Shown one piece after another: positions 41,879 through 51,216 of a DNA stretch of 64,000 bases. The stretch is taken from NCBI GenBank assembly GCA_963834135.1, contig CAWIAN010000009.1:186001-250000 (forward strand), in the 5' to 3' direction. The notes beneath the pieces were generated by a model. It had not been told where the DNA came from, made no database searches, and saw only the letters and a program-made list of their open reading frames with translations. Source of the DNA: Bog-257 sp963834135. Lineage in GTDB: Bacteria > Acidobacteriota > Terriglobia > Terriglobales > Acidobacteriaceae. How positions within the stretch are numbered: the first letter of the stretch is position 1; each line of letters opens with the position of its first letter. The position numbers were made by a program, and so were the translations under genes.

Positions 41879-43039
41879 TCACCGTCCCTTGACCGTAAAC
41901 GCCTTGATCACGATCCCATTCGGCTGATTGCCCACGGGAATCAAGGTCACGAGTGCGCGATCGGCGCTGATCTTCGAGTTGTCCCGTGTCTTCACCGTAC
42001 GTACCACCGCAACGTCGCCCGATCCCGAATCCAGGACCAGCAGATGCTCCTCATCCGGCGTTAGCGCCAACGCGTCAGGATGGCTGCCGACCTGCACCGC
42101 GCCAATCACACGCCCTTGATCGATCGCGTAGACGCTCACTGTGTCCGAGCCAAAATTCGTCATGTACAGCAGGCTATTGTCGGCCGTGACCACACCTTGC
42201 GACGGATTATCGCCGATAAGATAGCTGCCGCCGACTTCGTTGGTGGTCGTTTCAATGATCGAAAAATTGTCACTGTTGAAGTTGCTGACGAACAGCTCAC
42301 CGCCATCCGGTTTCAAGGTGAGGTGTACCGGCAGCTCTCCAACGTCCATATTCGTCAGCAGGCGATCGGCGTTCAGATCGATCGCCGCAACCTGGTTCGA
42401 ACCCGGACAGGCTACGAATGCCTTGCTGTTGTCGGGAAGGATCACGAGGTCCTGCGGCTGCTCGCAAACCTTAACCGTATCCTTCACGGTAAGCTTGTCG
42501 GCATCGATGATCGAAACGGAATTGTCGGCGCGATTGCTGACGACGACCAGCTTGCCATCGGGCGAAACCCCCGCCATTCCTGGAGCTCCGCCGACGCGAA
42601 TCGTCGCGATGACCACCCGCTTTGCCAAGTCGATCACGGAAACATTGGCCGAACCTGCGTTGGCGATGTAAGCGCGCTTGCCGTCCGAGGAAACCGATAC
42701 GAAGTAAGGCTTCGCGTGAACTCCGATGGTCGAGACTACCTGGTTCGTCTGAGCGTCGATGACGCTGATGTTGCTGGAGTCGGCATTGGCGACGTAAATT
42801 TCGTTGCGCGTCGGACTGGCAGCGACCCCGGTGGGACCTGCGCCAACGGCAATCGTCTTTACATTGCGAAGTTGAAGAAGATCGATGACGCTGACCGAGT
42901 TGCCTTTGCCATTGGCGACGTAGGCGTACTCGTGATAACCGGGTACAACTGTCGCACTCCTATGACAGGTGGTTGTGGACAAGACGAGCGCGAAAAGCAC
43001 ACAGGCTCTCGCGTCGTGCCACAACCTGCTCTTGCTCAT
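41879..43039 (-). CDS. Exported YVTN-type beta-propeller protein
   Basis: The 386-residue protein has a signal sequence (ARACVLFALVLSTTTC, possibly lipidated at Cys) followed by about seven 40-45-residue repeats of the YVTN/YncE type, for example YAYVANGKGNSVSVIDL, IYVANADSSNISVIDA, AYIANAGSANVSVIDL and LYMTNFGSDTVSVYAI. The repeats form a seven-bladed propeller outside the cytoplasm. The ATG overlaps the aroF stop as TGATG, so it is translationally coupled to DAHP synthase, an odd pairing. Ligand unknown. Confidence 0.9.
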   Translation of the reverse strand: MSKSRLWHDARACVLFALVLSTTTCHRSATVVPGYHEYAYVANGKGNSVSVIDLLQLRNVKTIAVGAGPTGVAASPTRNEIYVANADSSNISVIDAQTNQVVSTIGVHAKPYFVSVSSDGKRAYIANAGSANVSVIDLAKRVVIATIRVGGAPGMAGVSPDGKLVVVSNRADNSVSIIDADKLTVKDTVKVCEQPQDLVILPDNSKAFVACPGSNQVAAIDLNADRLLTNMDVGELPVHLTLKPDGGELFVSNFNSDNFSIIETTTNEVGGSYLIGDNPSQGVVTADNSLLYMTNFGSDTVSVYAIDQGRVIGAVQVGSHPDALALTPDEEHLLVLDSGSGDVAVVRTVKTRDNSKISADRALVTLIPVGNQPNGIVIKAFTVKGR

Positions 43040-44133
43040 CAGCGAGCGGCAGCCGTTCCGGCATTGGTCACAGCCGGGCTGGGAGGCCGCGCGCCCGGGT
43101 TGGCGACCGGGTCGGCAATCGAACGGTTGAGCACTTTGGCGATCTGGCGAACTTCATCCATGAGCTGGACGAACTGTTCGGGATAGAGCGACTGCTTGCC
43201 GTCGCTCAGCGCGCGATCGGGATCGGGGTGCACCTCGATGATCAAGCCATCGGCTCCGACGGCAACCGCCGCGCGTGACAACGGCGTTACCTTGTTGCGC
43301 TTGCCGGTACCGTGGCTGGGATCGACGATGATGGGCAGATGGCTCAGCCGCTGCACTGCCGGCACAACGCTCAGGTCCAGCGTATTGCGAGTGTGATCGG
43401 CGAAGGTGCGCACCCCGCGCTCGCAGAGCACGACGTTGTAATTGCCTTCGCTCATGATGTACTCGGCCGCCATCAGGAACTCTTCCACCGTTGCAGACAT
43501 GCCGCGCTTCAGCAGTACCGGCTTACGCGCGCGGCCGGCACGTTTCAGCAGCGAGAAATTCTGCATGTTGCGCGCACCGATCTGGATCATGTCGGCATAC
43601 TGCTCAACCAGTTCCAGCGACTCGTTGTCCACGGCTTCGGTGACGATCATCAGGCCGAAGCGGTCGCGAATGTCGGCAAGAATCTTCAGGCCATCAACCG
43701 CCAAGCCCTGAAACGAGTAGGGTGAAGTGCGCGGCTTGTATGCGCCACCGCGGAAGAAGCGCGCTCCGGCGCGGGCCACGTGCTCGGCTGTGGCAAAGGC
43801 CTGCTCACGATTCTCGATGGCGCACGGGCCGGCCATCACGGCTACTTCTTCCCCGCCGATGGTCGCATCCGAGTTCGGGAAGCGGACCACCGTGTCGTCC
43901 TCCTTCACATCGCGGCTCACCAGCTTGTAAGGCTTGCTGACGCGGATGACTTCCTGCACGCCCGACATTTCGTCGAAGGTGCCGGGATCCAGTTCCGTCT
44001 CGTTGCCGGTAATGCCGATGGCGGTGCGCTGCGCTCCCGGGATGGAGTGGGCGCGAAAGCCGAAACCCTCGATCTTCTGACAGACGCGCTTCACCTCTTC
44101 TTCGGTGGCGTGCGCCTTCATCACGATAAGCAT
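43039..44133 (-). CDS. aroF: DAHP synthase, type I-beta with N-terminal regulatory domain
   Basis: The enzyme joins phosphoenolpyruvate and erythrose-4-phosphate in the first step of aromatic amino-acid synthesis. The 364 residues comprise an N-terminal ferredoxin-like regulatory domain (LIVMKAHATEEEVKRVCQKI, about residues 1-70) as in Thermotoga, and a TIM-barrel core: AVMAGPCAIENREQ (metal Cys), RGGAYKPRTSPYSFQG (PEP site), LLKRGMSATVEEFL, LCERGVRTF, IIVDPSHGTGKRN and VHPDPDRALSDGKQSL. A Pro/Ala-rich tail of about 25 residues follows the core. The beta-propeller gene follows by overlap. Confidence 0.95.
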   Translation of the reverse strand: MLIVMKAHATEEEVKRVCQKIEGFGFRAHSIPGAQRTAIGITGNETELDPGTFDEMSGVQEVIRVSKPYKLVSRDVKEDDTVVRFPNSDATIGGEEVAVMAGPCAIENREQAFATAEHVARAGARFFRGGAYKPRTSPYSFQGLAVDGLKILADIRDRFGLMIVTEAVDNESLELVEQYADMIQIGARNMQNFSLLKRAGRARKPVLLKRGMSATVEEFLMAAEYIMSEGNYNVVLCERGVRTFADHTRNTLDLSVVPAVQRLSHLPIIVDPSHGTGKRNKVTPLSRAAVAVGADGLIIEVHPDPDRALSDGKQSLYPEQFVQLMDEVRQIAKVLNRSIADPVANPGARPPSPAVTNAGTAAAR

Positions 44134-44215
44134 TGGGGAACCCCTTGTAATCGCCTAGTGTATCGTTCCCGAGGCACGGCGGCAATTGCGCCGACCTTGT
44201 GATACAAGAGGAGGC

Positions 44216-45013
44216 GTGCCCGTCAGCGAGCATCCTGTAAATGACGACCGTCTTACGGTCATTGCGATTTCCGTGCTCGCCTGCGTTCTTCAGGACGTTC
44301 TGCACGAGGGCCTGGGTCACGGCGTCACTGCATGGTTAAGCGGCGCCCATCATGTGACCATGAGCACGGTGGCGCTGCAGAGCGACATCGAGACGCGCTG
44401 GATCTCGGCGAACGGTACTCTGGTTAACCTGATTTTTGCGGCCGTCTTCTGGCTGCTGCTTCGTGGCGGCACGCGCTATAGGCCCACGTTGCGATATTTT
44501 CTCGTGCTGGCAATGATGGGCAACCTGTTCACGGGAACGGGCTACTTCTTCTTTTCGGGCGTCGCCAACTTCGGCGATTGGGCCGCCGTTATCCACGGCC
44601 TGGAGCCTTACTGGGCGTGGCGTGTGGGGCTGATACTGCTGGGCGCCGTATCGTATTACCTGTCCATGCTGTTAGTGGCCGCCGAGCTCAAGCCGTTTCA
44701 TGGCAGTCATGAGCCGCCGTCCCGTATGCGAGGCCTGTGTTGGATTCCCTACTTCACCGATGGCGTTCTCGCGGGAGTTGCCGGCCTGTTGAACCCAGCC
44801 GGGCTTTTTTACGTTATCGCTTCAGCTCTGCCTTCTACCTTGGGCGCTAATGCCGGACTCTTGAGCTTGCCGAGCATCATGCGCAAGAACACTGTCGCTC
44901 CAGAGGAAGCCGTAGCGCCGTTGAAACGCAGCATTCCCTGGATCGCCACGGGCGCTTTGGTTGCCGCATTGTTCATCTTTGTACTGGGACGCGGCCTCAC
45001 CTGGTCTCGCTAA
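44216..45013 (+). CDS. Multi-pass membrane protein with an HExxxH motif, unknown
   Basis: About 265 residues from the GTG at 44216, with six hydrophobic segments (SVLACVLQDVLHEGLG, NLIFAAVFWLLLRGG, YFLVLAMMGNLFTGTGYFFF, and so on). The first helix carries HEGLGHGVTAWL, which resembles a site-2-protease HExxH but has one residue too many. AGGAGG ends only one base before the GTG, an unusually short spacing, so the start is uncertain. The last 17 bases overlap the convergent DUF1697 gene. No family recognised. Confidence 0.75.
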   Translation: MPVSEHPVNDDRLTVIAISVLACVLQDVLHEGLGHGVTAWLSGAHHVTMSTVALQSDIETRWISANGTLVNLIFAAVFWLLLRGGTRYRPTLRYFLVLAMMGNLFTGTGYFFFSGVANFGDWAAVIHGLEPYWAWRVGLILLGAVSYYLSMLLVAAELKPFHGSHEPPSRMRGLCWIPYFTDGVLAGVAGLLNPAGLFYVIASALPSTLGANAGLLSLPSIMRKNTVAPEEAVAPLKRSIPWIATGALVAALFIFVLGRGLTWSR

Positions 45014-45566
45014 TACCGTTTCGGCTCTTTGTCATTTCGAGCAGCTTGAGCACCGTCGTCCAGTTCCGGGCAGTACTGATCGTCGATAGCTTGGAATCGA
45101 AGTAGGTATTGGTTAGTTTCGACTTGCCCATTCCGTTCGGCAGGTATAGATAGATTTCTCTGCCGATAACCCGAAACTCGTCTCCCGGCGAGCGATTGGC
45201 ATCGAGTTTGCCGATCGCCTCAGCGCCCGGCACATCCGCCAGAAACGAGACATACAGCGTTATCTCCGGCTTGCCTGCCTTGTGGAAAGGATTGTCGCGC
45301 ACGACCTTCGCCAGTTGTTCATGGCTGCGGAAAATCACCGGGGCCGTGAAACCGAAACGCTCCTCAATTTTCTTCTCCAACACCGGTCTCAGCCCCTTCA
45401 CCAAATCCGCGGGAGCTGAGAAAACAACATTGCCGCTCTGGATATAGGTGCAAACGTCTTTACATTTGCTGGCCGAGAAAATTTCGACGAGATCCCTCAT
45501 CGGCAGGCTGTGTTTGCCGCCGACGTTGATCCCGCGCAACAAGGCAGCGTAGGTGTTCGTGTCCAT
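44997..45566 (-). CDS. DUF1697 family protein
   Basis: The 189-residue protein shows the DUF1697 pattern: TYAALLRGINVGGKHSLPMR, CTYIQSGNVVFSAP, LEKKIEERFGFTAPVIFRS, DNPFHKAG and the C-terminal SKLTNTYFDSKLSTISTARN with NWTTVLKLLEM. The family has a ferredoxin-like fold and no established activity; it is common in soil bacteria. The ATG is at 45566. Confidence 0.92.
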   Translation of the reverse strand: MDTNTYAALLRGINVGGKHSLPMRDLVEIFSASKCKDVCTYIQSGNVVFSAPADLVKGLRPVLEKKIEERFGFTAPVIFRSHEQLAKVVRDNPFHKAGKPEITLYVSFLADVPGAEAIGKLDANRSPGDEFRVIGREIYLYLPNGMGKSKLTNTYFDSKLSTISTARNWTTVLKLLEMTKSRNGISETR

Positions 45567-45604
45567 TGGTTATCTTGTAGATGATCGCCACTGCCGGAGA
45601 GGCT

Positions 45605-46591
45605 TTACGCGATGCCTCGCGGCTGCCCCACGGAGAGCGAGCGCACCGGAATCTCGCGCCCCTCGCCAAAGCCTAGCGTCCAGAACTCGGTGCCCCGCAT
45701 CGGCGTCTGGCCCACAAGGTTTTTTAGGTCTTCTACGGCCTCGTCATCTCCGTCGTCTGCGAGAGCAAACGTGCCGAAGTGGCTGGCCACGGTCACCGGC
45801 GCCCCCAAGGCAAAGTGTGCGTTCAAGGCATCCCGCGGCGACATATGAACTTCTCCCATGAACCACTCGGGACGAAACGATCCAATGGGCAGGATCGAAA
45901 GAGAAAGATCGGGGAAGTGTTCCGCAATCTGGTCAATGTGCGGGCCCGCGCCGGTGTCGCCGGCGAAGTAGAGCGCGTCGTCTTCCGTCTGCAACACGAA
46001 GCCGCACCACAGCCGCTTGTCGCGATCGAACAGGGCGCGTCCAGAGAAATGTTGCGCCGGAACCGCCGTGACCCACATGTCGCTGCGGGCAGCCGCTTCC
46101 TGCCACCAGTCCAACTCCACGACGTTCCCAATCCCGTGCTTAGCGAGAATGTGCCCGTTCTTCAATCCGGTGTAGATGGTTGGCCGATGCTCCTTGGCCA
46201 GGCGCTGCAGCGTCTTCAAATCCATGTGATCGTAATGATCATGGCTGAGTAGCACCAGATCGATGGGGGGCAGATGTTCGAGGGGAACACCCGGTGCGCG
46301 ATAGCGCCGCGGACCGGCCCACGACAGGGGACTGGCACGCTCGGACCAGATGGGATCCGTAAGGATGTTAATGCCCCTGAGCTGGATCAAGAACGTTGAA
46401 TGATTAATGAAGGTTACGCGCAGGCGCTCCGAATTTCTCGGAGGAACGGACGATGGGGACCCATCATTGCGAGCGCGCCACTGTCCCTGTTTTCGGGCGA
46501 GCAGCCACCGCAGCAACGCGCCAAATCCATTGCGTCGCGGAACCAGGTTTCGAAATCGTCTACCGTCAAAATGAGAGGGGAGCGTCTTCAT
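45605..46591 (-). CDS. Metallo-beta-lactamase fold hydrolase, NAPE-PLD/UlaG-like
   Basis: From the ATG at 46591 (GGAG six bases upstream) the protein has 328 residues. The dinuclear zinc motif is LLSHDHYDHMDLKTL (HxHxDH); other metal ligands lie in VPAQHFSGRALFDRD, YFAGDTGAGPH and VASHFGTFALADD. The segment TFINHSTFLIQLRGINILTD is the family's N-terminal sheet. This arrangement is that of N-acyl-phosphatidylethanolamine phospholipase D-like and UlaG-like enzymes. The substrate is not predictable. An upstream ATG at 46624 has no ribosome site and overlaps a TATAAT. Confidence 0.9.
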   Translation of the reverse strand: MKTLPSHFDGRRFRNLVPRRNGFGALLRWLLARKQGQWRARNDGSPSSVPPRNSERLRVTFINHSTFLIQLRGINILTDPIWSERASPLSWAGPRRYRAPGVPLEHLPPIDLVLLSHDHYDHMDLKTLQRLAKEHRPTIYTGLKNGHILAKHGIGNVVELDWWQEAAARSDMWVTAVPAQHFSGRALFDRDKRLWCGFVLQTEDDALYFAGDTGAGPHIDQIAEHFPDLSLSILPIGSFRPEWFMGEVHMSPRDALNAHFALGAPVTVASHFGTFALADDGDDEAVEDLKNLVGQTPMRGTEFWTLGFGEGREIPVRSLSVGQPRGIA

Positions 46592-46960
46592 TTCTCCAGC
46601 GACCAGCCAGATGTTTGCCGCCATTATACCGATGCTCGCAAATCGGAAGAAGCTTCGACTTACTTGGCAAGATAACTTTCTGGCTTCGGCGGCCGTCCTG
46701 TCGCGGTTTGGCGCGCCATTTCCCCCTCCCACAGCGTGGGGTATCCAGAATCCCGACGATCCACTGCACTTGGATCCGCATCATCCATCGCCAGGCCGAA
46801 TCACCAAGTTAGATCCGAAACAACCCGTCCGGCCTGAGGTTCGGGGTGGTCCTTCGTAATCCTTATAGTCATTGCCAGCGGCTGGCAAACCCGTCACAAT
46901 CGAAGGGAGCCCTATTAGTTCGGCTGCCCGCGGTGGCTGCCGTCCGTCTTTCCCAAACCC
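46592..46960. other. Gene-free spacer between the MBL and pgsA-like genes
   Basis: I see no gene here. On the minus strand a TATAAT at 46628-46623, with TTCTTC 17 bp further upstream, lies about 31 bp before the MBL start and is a plausible promoter. On the plus strand no promoter stands out. Confidence 0.45.
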
Positions 46961-47554
46961 ATGCCACTCCTTCAGAGCACGCGGCTGAAAAATCAATTTT
47001 GGACGGCACCCAACCAGATCACCCTGCTGCGATTGATCTTCATTCCCTTCGTCATCATGTCAGTCTTCGATGGCGATTGGAACTGGGCGCTGGGTCTGCT
47101 AATCGCCGCGGCCCTGAGCGACGCCCTCGACGGCCTGCTCGCCCGCACTCTGCATCAGCAGACGATGCTCGGCCAGTACCTGGATCCGCTGGCCGACAAA
47201 ATGCTCCTGAGTTCGCTGTTCCTGGTGCTCTCGTTCATAAAGAAGATTCCCTGGAAGTACACGGTCGTGGTCTTCAGCCGCGACATGGGGCTGGTTACCA
47301 CCGCCATCGTGCTTTACGCCACTGTCGGCTTTCGCGATTTTCGTCCCAGCATCTTCGGCAAGATCAATACAGCCTGCCAGATCGCGGCGGTTTTCTTTGT
47401 CGTGCTATCGCAGGTAATGCAGACTCCGTGGGTGTTTCTGGCAGTCAAATTTTTTCTCTACGCCACGTTCACCTTCACTACGATATCCGGCGTGCATTAC
47501 GTCCTCCTGACTGGACAGCGACTGCGCAAAGTGCAGCCCAAACCCGTCGCTTAG
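46961..47554 (+). CDS. pgsA: CDP-alcohol phosphatidyltransferase (PgsA-like)
   Basis: The 197-residue inner-membrane enzyme has the complete CDP-alcohol phosphotransferase signature: DALDGLLARTLHQQTMLGQ followed by YLDPLADKM, that is D-x2-DG-x2-AR-x8-G-x3-D-x3-D. The lead APNQITLLRLIFIPFVI is typical of phosphatidylglycerophosphate synthase, which makes the precursor of phosphatidylglycerol; cardiolipin or phosphatidylinositol-type synthases share the motif. About five further hydrophobic segments follow. No ribosome site is visible before the ATG at 46961. Confidence 0.88.
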   Translation: MPLLQSTRLKNQFWTAPNQITLLRLIFIPFVIMSVFDGDWNWALGLLIAAALSDALDGLLARTLHQQTMLGQYLDPLADKMLLSSLFLVLSFIKKIPWKYTVVVFSRDMGLVTTAIVLYATVGFRDFRPSIFGKINTACQIAAVFFVVLSQVMQTPWVFLAVKFFLYATFTFTTISGVHYVLLTGQRLRKVQPKPVA

Positions 47555-47605
47555 CAGCTCACGTCATTCGGCCCTAAGATCGATACCCGCAGGCATCTAT
47601 ATCGC

Positions 47606-48565
47606 GTGAATATTCGGAACAATCATCGCTGGCAGGTGATCTTCGCGTTCGCGCTGGTCTATGTGTTCTGGGGCTCGACCTACTTGGCCATTGGCATCGC
47701 CGACGAGGAGCATCTTCCCCCGGCCGTGATGTGCGCCATGCGCTTCTTCATTGCGGGCCCGCTGATGCTGGCCGCCTGCGCGATGATGGGCCGGCGCATC
47801 CGGATTACCTTCGCCGAGGGACTTCGACTTGCCACGGTCGGTTGCCTTCTCCTGGTCGGCGGCAATTGCGGACTCGCCTGGGCCGAGCAATGGGTCCCCA
47901 CCGGCTTCGCCGCGCTATTGATCGCCATCACGCCGATCTGGTTCCTGCTGCTGGAGACTTTTGTCTTTCGCGGAGACCGCCTGTCGGCACGCGGCGTCTT
48001 CGGCGTCGCTCTCGGCATCGCCGGAGTCGCACTCCTGTTCTGGTCGAAGTTTCAGGACCGCTCCGCGCTGGGCATCATGCCGCTGCTCGCAGCCGGCACA
48101 CTGCTGTTTTCGTCGTTCAGTTGGTCGGTCGGCTCCGTGCTTTCGCACAAATGGCAGATGAAGGTTGATCCGTTCACCGCAACAGGATGGCAAATGCTGT
48201 TCGCTGCCGTCGGGAATACGCTGGTCGCCATGCTCACCGGCGAGTACCGGCACATCGTCGTCACCCAACGCGCCATGATGGCGACTCTCTACCTCGTGGT
48301 CTTCGGCTCGTGGGTGGGATACACGGCCTACATCTGGTTGCTGAAGCATGTTCCGACGCCGAAGGTCGCGACCTATGCCTACGTCAATCCGCTGGTCGCG
48401 GTGTTCCTGGGATGGCTGCTGCACAGCGAGCACCTCGACGGCTGGATGCTGGGCGGCACCATGATCATCGTCGTTGGAGTAGCGCTGGTGACGACAGCCA
48501 AGGTGCACGACGCCGGCAAAGAGCTGGCTGAAGGAACGCTGCCGGAGCTGGAAGGCGAGGTATGA
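47606..48565 (+). CDS. EamA/DMT-family transporter (YedA-like)
   Basis: The 319-residue protein has ten hydrophobic segments in two EamA halves. The first opens with IFAFALVYVFWGSTYLAIGIA and contains GFAALLIAITPIWFLLLE at the half's end; the second ends with ATYAYVNPLVAVFLGWLLH. These are hallmarks of drug/metabolite exporters of the YedA/RhaT type; the substrate is unknown. The start is GTG at 47606, 51 bp after the pgsA-like gene. Confidence 0.9.
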   Translation: MNIRNNHRWQVIFAFALVYVFWGSTYLAIGIADEEHLPPAVMCAMRFFIAGPLMLAACAMMGRRIRITFAEGLRLATVGCLLLVGGNCGLAWAEQWVPTGFAALLIAITPIWFLLLETFVFRGDRLSARGVFGVALGIAGVALLFWSKFQDRSALGIMPLLAAGTLLFSSFSWSVGSVLSHKWQMKVDPFTATGWQMLFAAVGNTLVAMLTGEYRHIVVTQRAMMATLYLVVFGSWVGYTAYIWLLKHVPTPKVATYAYVNPLVAVFLGWLLHSEHLDGWMLGGTMIIVVGVALVTTAKVHDAGKELAEGTLPELEGEV

Positions 48566-48579
48566 AAAAACACAGCGTG

Positions 48580-48656
48580 TTCACCACGGAGACAGGGAGA
48601 CACGGAGACAAAAGAAGACAGGAGATTCTCTGCGTCTCCGTGCCTCTGTGGTGAAT
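48580..48656. repeat. CACGGAGAC-type intergenic repeat
   Basis: GTTCACCACGGAGACAGGGA and CACGGAGACAAAAG are tandem-like units on one side, and CTGCGTCTCCGTGCCTCTGTGGTGAA is the inverted partner on the other. The whole forms an imperfect inverted repeat between the convergent EamA and rdgB genes; a weaker relative is at 7575-7672. Confidence 0.7.
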
Positions 48657-48663
48657 AAGCGCT

Positions 48664-49302
48664 TTAATGCGGATGCCGCTCCTTTTGCTCATCCTCCCAC
48701 TCCAGAAAGGCCCGGAAGGCGGCTCCGCGATGACTGTATCCTGCTTTCTCTTCCGCAGTGAGTTCGGCAAAAGTCTTCCCAATCTGCGGGAAGTAGAACA
48801 GCGGATCGTAACCAAATCCGTTCGATCCTCGTTCGGCGTGCAAGATCTTACCTTCGGCTTTGCCGTGAAACGTTGCCAGCGTGTGTCCATTGCGCGCAGC
48901 GGCAATCACGCAGATGAAGCGTCCGGTACGAAACTCATCAGGAACTTCGTGCAGCTCGCGCAACAGGCGGGCATTGTTGGCATCGTCATCGGAATTGCCT
49001 GAGTTCTCGCCTGGATTGTGCTCGTCGGCGGCGTAGCGAGCCGAGCGAACTCCCGGCGCACAGCCCAGAGCATCCACCTCCAGGCCCGAATCGTCCGCGA
49101 TGACGATCTCACCCTCCGCATGTTTGCTGTAGAACTCGGCTTTCTTTTGGGCATTCGCCTCGAAGGTGTCGCCATCCTCCACCACAGGGGGCAGCAATGC
49201 GAAGCCGGGCAGCATTTCGATCTGCACGTTATGTGAAGCGGCAGCACCGATCAGGTCACGAATCTTCCCCGGGTTCGAAGTGGCTACAAGTACGCGTTTC
49301 AA
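48664..49302 (-). CDS. rdgB: dITP/XTP pyrophosphatase
   Basis: The 212-residue cytoplasmic enzyme removes non-canonical purine nucleotides (dITP, XTP) from the pool. It starts with VLVATSNPGKIRDLIGAA, the nucleotide-binding P-loop-like strand, and contains EDGDTFEANAQKKAEFY, VIADDSGLEVDALGCAPGVRSARYA (the catalytic Asp) and GSNGFGYDPLFYFPQIGKTFAEL, followed by YSHRGAAFRAF. Length and order are those of RdgB/Ham1. A slightly longer loop (DEHNPGENSGNSDDDANN) is seen after the active site. Confidence 0.96.
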   Translation of the reverse strand: MKRVLVATSNPGKIRDLIGAAASHNVQIEMLPGFALLPPVVEDGDTFEANAQKKAEFYSKHAEGEIVIADDSGLEVDALGCAPGVRSARYAADEHNPGENSGNSDDDANNARLLRELHEVPDEFRTGRFICVIAAARNGHTLATFHGKAEGKILHAERGSNGFGYDPLFYFPQIGKTFAELTAEEKAGYSHRGAAFRAFLEWEDEQKERHPH

Positions 49303-49561
49303 GCAAACCCTCCGATAGCAACTGGCAGCTAGTTAAAAAATCAACGCCGCTGCTTCACCGGATTGTAATTCGGTGCCCCATGTGCCGGGAGGGAACGGAC
49401 TGCTGCTGGTTGCTAGTTACTACCGCGCTGCCTTATCCAATTCCGAACACTTTTTCGCCATTCACTCACTTTTAACCTTCGCTTCAAGTGCAGTTCACGT
49501 CCGCCAAGTATCAAGGTTAGACCTCAGAATCTATGCCTGAGGACAAGAGGTGAGGAGAACT

Positions 49562-51196
49562 ATGCGTCAGATTCTGGCTACAACGTTAATGGCGGTTATG
49601 ACCTTCGGACCGCTGACCAACGCGAATGCCGCAGCGGCCCAGCCGTCAAGCAAATCATTCGCGGGTCAACCAGCAACTCCCATCCGTCACCTGGTGGTGA
49701 TCTTCCAGGAAAACGTTTCCTTCGACCATTACTTTGGCACCTACCCTCAGGCCACCAACCCGGCAGGCGAGCCCGTCTTCACGCCGCTGCCGAACACTCC
49801 CTCGGTAAATGGAATTTCCGGCCTGCTCAGCGTAGCCAACCCCAATCTGAATCCTGCTAACGGAACTGGCGCGACCAATCCCTTCCGCCTCGACCGTTCG
49901 CAGGCCGCCACCAACGATCAGGACCACGATTACACGCCGGAACAGATGGCCTTCGATAAGGGCCTCATGGACCTGTTCCCCTTCAATACCGGCGTTGCCG
50001 GTCCGCCCCCGACGGGCGGAGGCATTGTGGACACGACCGGTCTGGTGATGGGCTATTACGACGGCAATACCGTCACCGCCCTGTGGAATTACGCTCAGAC
50101 CTTCGCCATGAACGACAACTCGTACGGCACCAACTTTGGCCCATCAACTGACGGCGCGCTCAATCTCATCGCCGGCCAGACCAACGGTGTCGTGCAGAAT
50201 GAAAACGGCACGGGTGCGGTCATCGGCGACGGCAATGGTGGCTTGACCCTCATCAGCGATGCCGACCCGCTGAACGATGTCTGCTCCACCACCAGCGGCG
50301 AAGTCTTGCAGATGGGCGGACAGAATATCGGCGATCTGCTCAACACCGCCGGTGTAAGCTGGGGCTTCTTTGAAGGTGGCTTCGACCTGACCATCACCAA
50401 CCCCAACGGCACCACGGGCTGCCATCGTTCTACCCTGTCGCAAATCACCGGGCAGACCAAGGCCGACTACATCCCGCACCATCAGCCGTTCCAGTACTAC
50501 ACCTCGACCGCCAACTGGCAACACACGCGTCCCACTTCAATCGCGACCATCGGGCAGCAGGGCGATGCCGGCAATCACCAGTACGACACGCATGACTTCT
50601 TCGACGCGGTCAACGCCGGCAACTTCCCGGCCGTCAGCTTCCTGAAGGCCCCCGGCTATCAGGACGGACATGCCGGCTACTCCGACCCGCTCGACGAGCA
50701 GAAGTTCATCGTCGACACCATCAACTTCCTAAGCCAGAGCTCTGAGTGGGCCAGCACGGCAGTCGTCATCACCTACGACGATTCCGACGGCTGGTACGAC
50801 CATCAGCTTGGCCCGGTCGTGAACGCTTCGCAGACCAGCGCGGATGCTCTCACCGGTGCTGGCCAGTGCGGCACGGTAGCACCGTTCCTCGACGGCATTT
50901 CGGCATCGCATGCTCAGGGCCGCTGCGGTTACGGACCCCGTATCCCGATGATGCTGATTTCGCCTTACGCACGTCAGAACCAGGTCGATCACACCTTGCT
51001 CGATCAGTCTTCGGTTATCCGCTTCGTCGAAGACAACTGGCTCGGCGGCCAGCGGATCGGCAACGGTTCGTTCGACACCGTTACCAATTCGATTGCATCG
51101 CTGATGTCCTTCAGCCAGCCCACGTCGTGCTTCCGCTACGTGCTGCTGAACGACACCACTGGTCTGGTAACCCAAAAGGGTTGCGCAAGACCGTAG
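49562..51196 (+). CDS. Secreted phosphoesterase, phospholipase C/acid phosphatase family
   Basis: From the ATG at 49562, preceded by GAGGAG, the protein has 544 residues and a Sec-type signal (RQILATTLMAVMTFGPLTNA). It belongs to the phosphoesterase (non-hemolytic phospholipase C/AcpA) family: PIRHLVVIFQENVSFDHYFGTYP carries the metal and nucleophile region, TAVVITYDDSDGWYDHQLGP the second metal site, and YGPRIPMMLISPYARQNQVDH follows. Typical substrates are phospholipids or phosphomonoesters outside the cell, suggesting phosphate scavenging. The multicopper oxidase gene starts 20 bp downstream. Confidence 0.92.
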   Translation: MRQILATTLMAVMTFGPLTNANAAAAQPSSKSFAGQPATPIRHLVVIFQENVSFDHYFGTYPQATNPAGEPVFTPLPNTPSVNGISGLLSVANPNLNPANGTGATNPFRLDRSQAATNDQDHDYTPEQMAFDKGLMDLFPFNTGVAGPPPTGGGIVDTTGLVMGYYDGNTVTALWNYAQTFAMNDNSYGTNFGPSTDGALNLIAGQTNGVVQNENGTGAVIGDGNGGLTLISDADPLNDVCSTTSGEVLQMGGQNIGDLLNTAGVSWGFFEGGFDLTITNPNGTTGCHRSTLSQITGQTKADYIPHHQPFQYYTSTANWQHTRPTSIATIGQQGDAGNHQYDTHDFFDAVNAGNFPAVSFLKAPGYQDGHAGYSDPLDEQKFIVDTINFLSQSSEWASTAVVITYDDSDGWYDHQLGPVVNASQTSADALTGAGQCGTVAPFLDGISASHAQGRCGYGPRIPMMLISPYARQNQVDHTLLDQSSVIRFVEDNWLGGQRIGNGSFDTVTNSIASLMSFSQPTSCFRYVLLNDTTGLVTQKGCARP

Positions 51197-51216
51197 TCTG
51201 TTGACAGGCAATTAGA

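Noticed and set aside
44270..44345. Classic HExxH metalloprotease site in the membrane protein
   Set aside because: The motif is HEGLGH, with three residues between Glu and the second His, so it is not a canonical M50 site.
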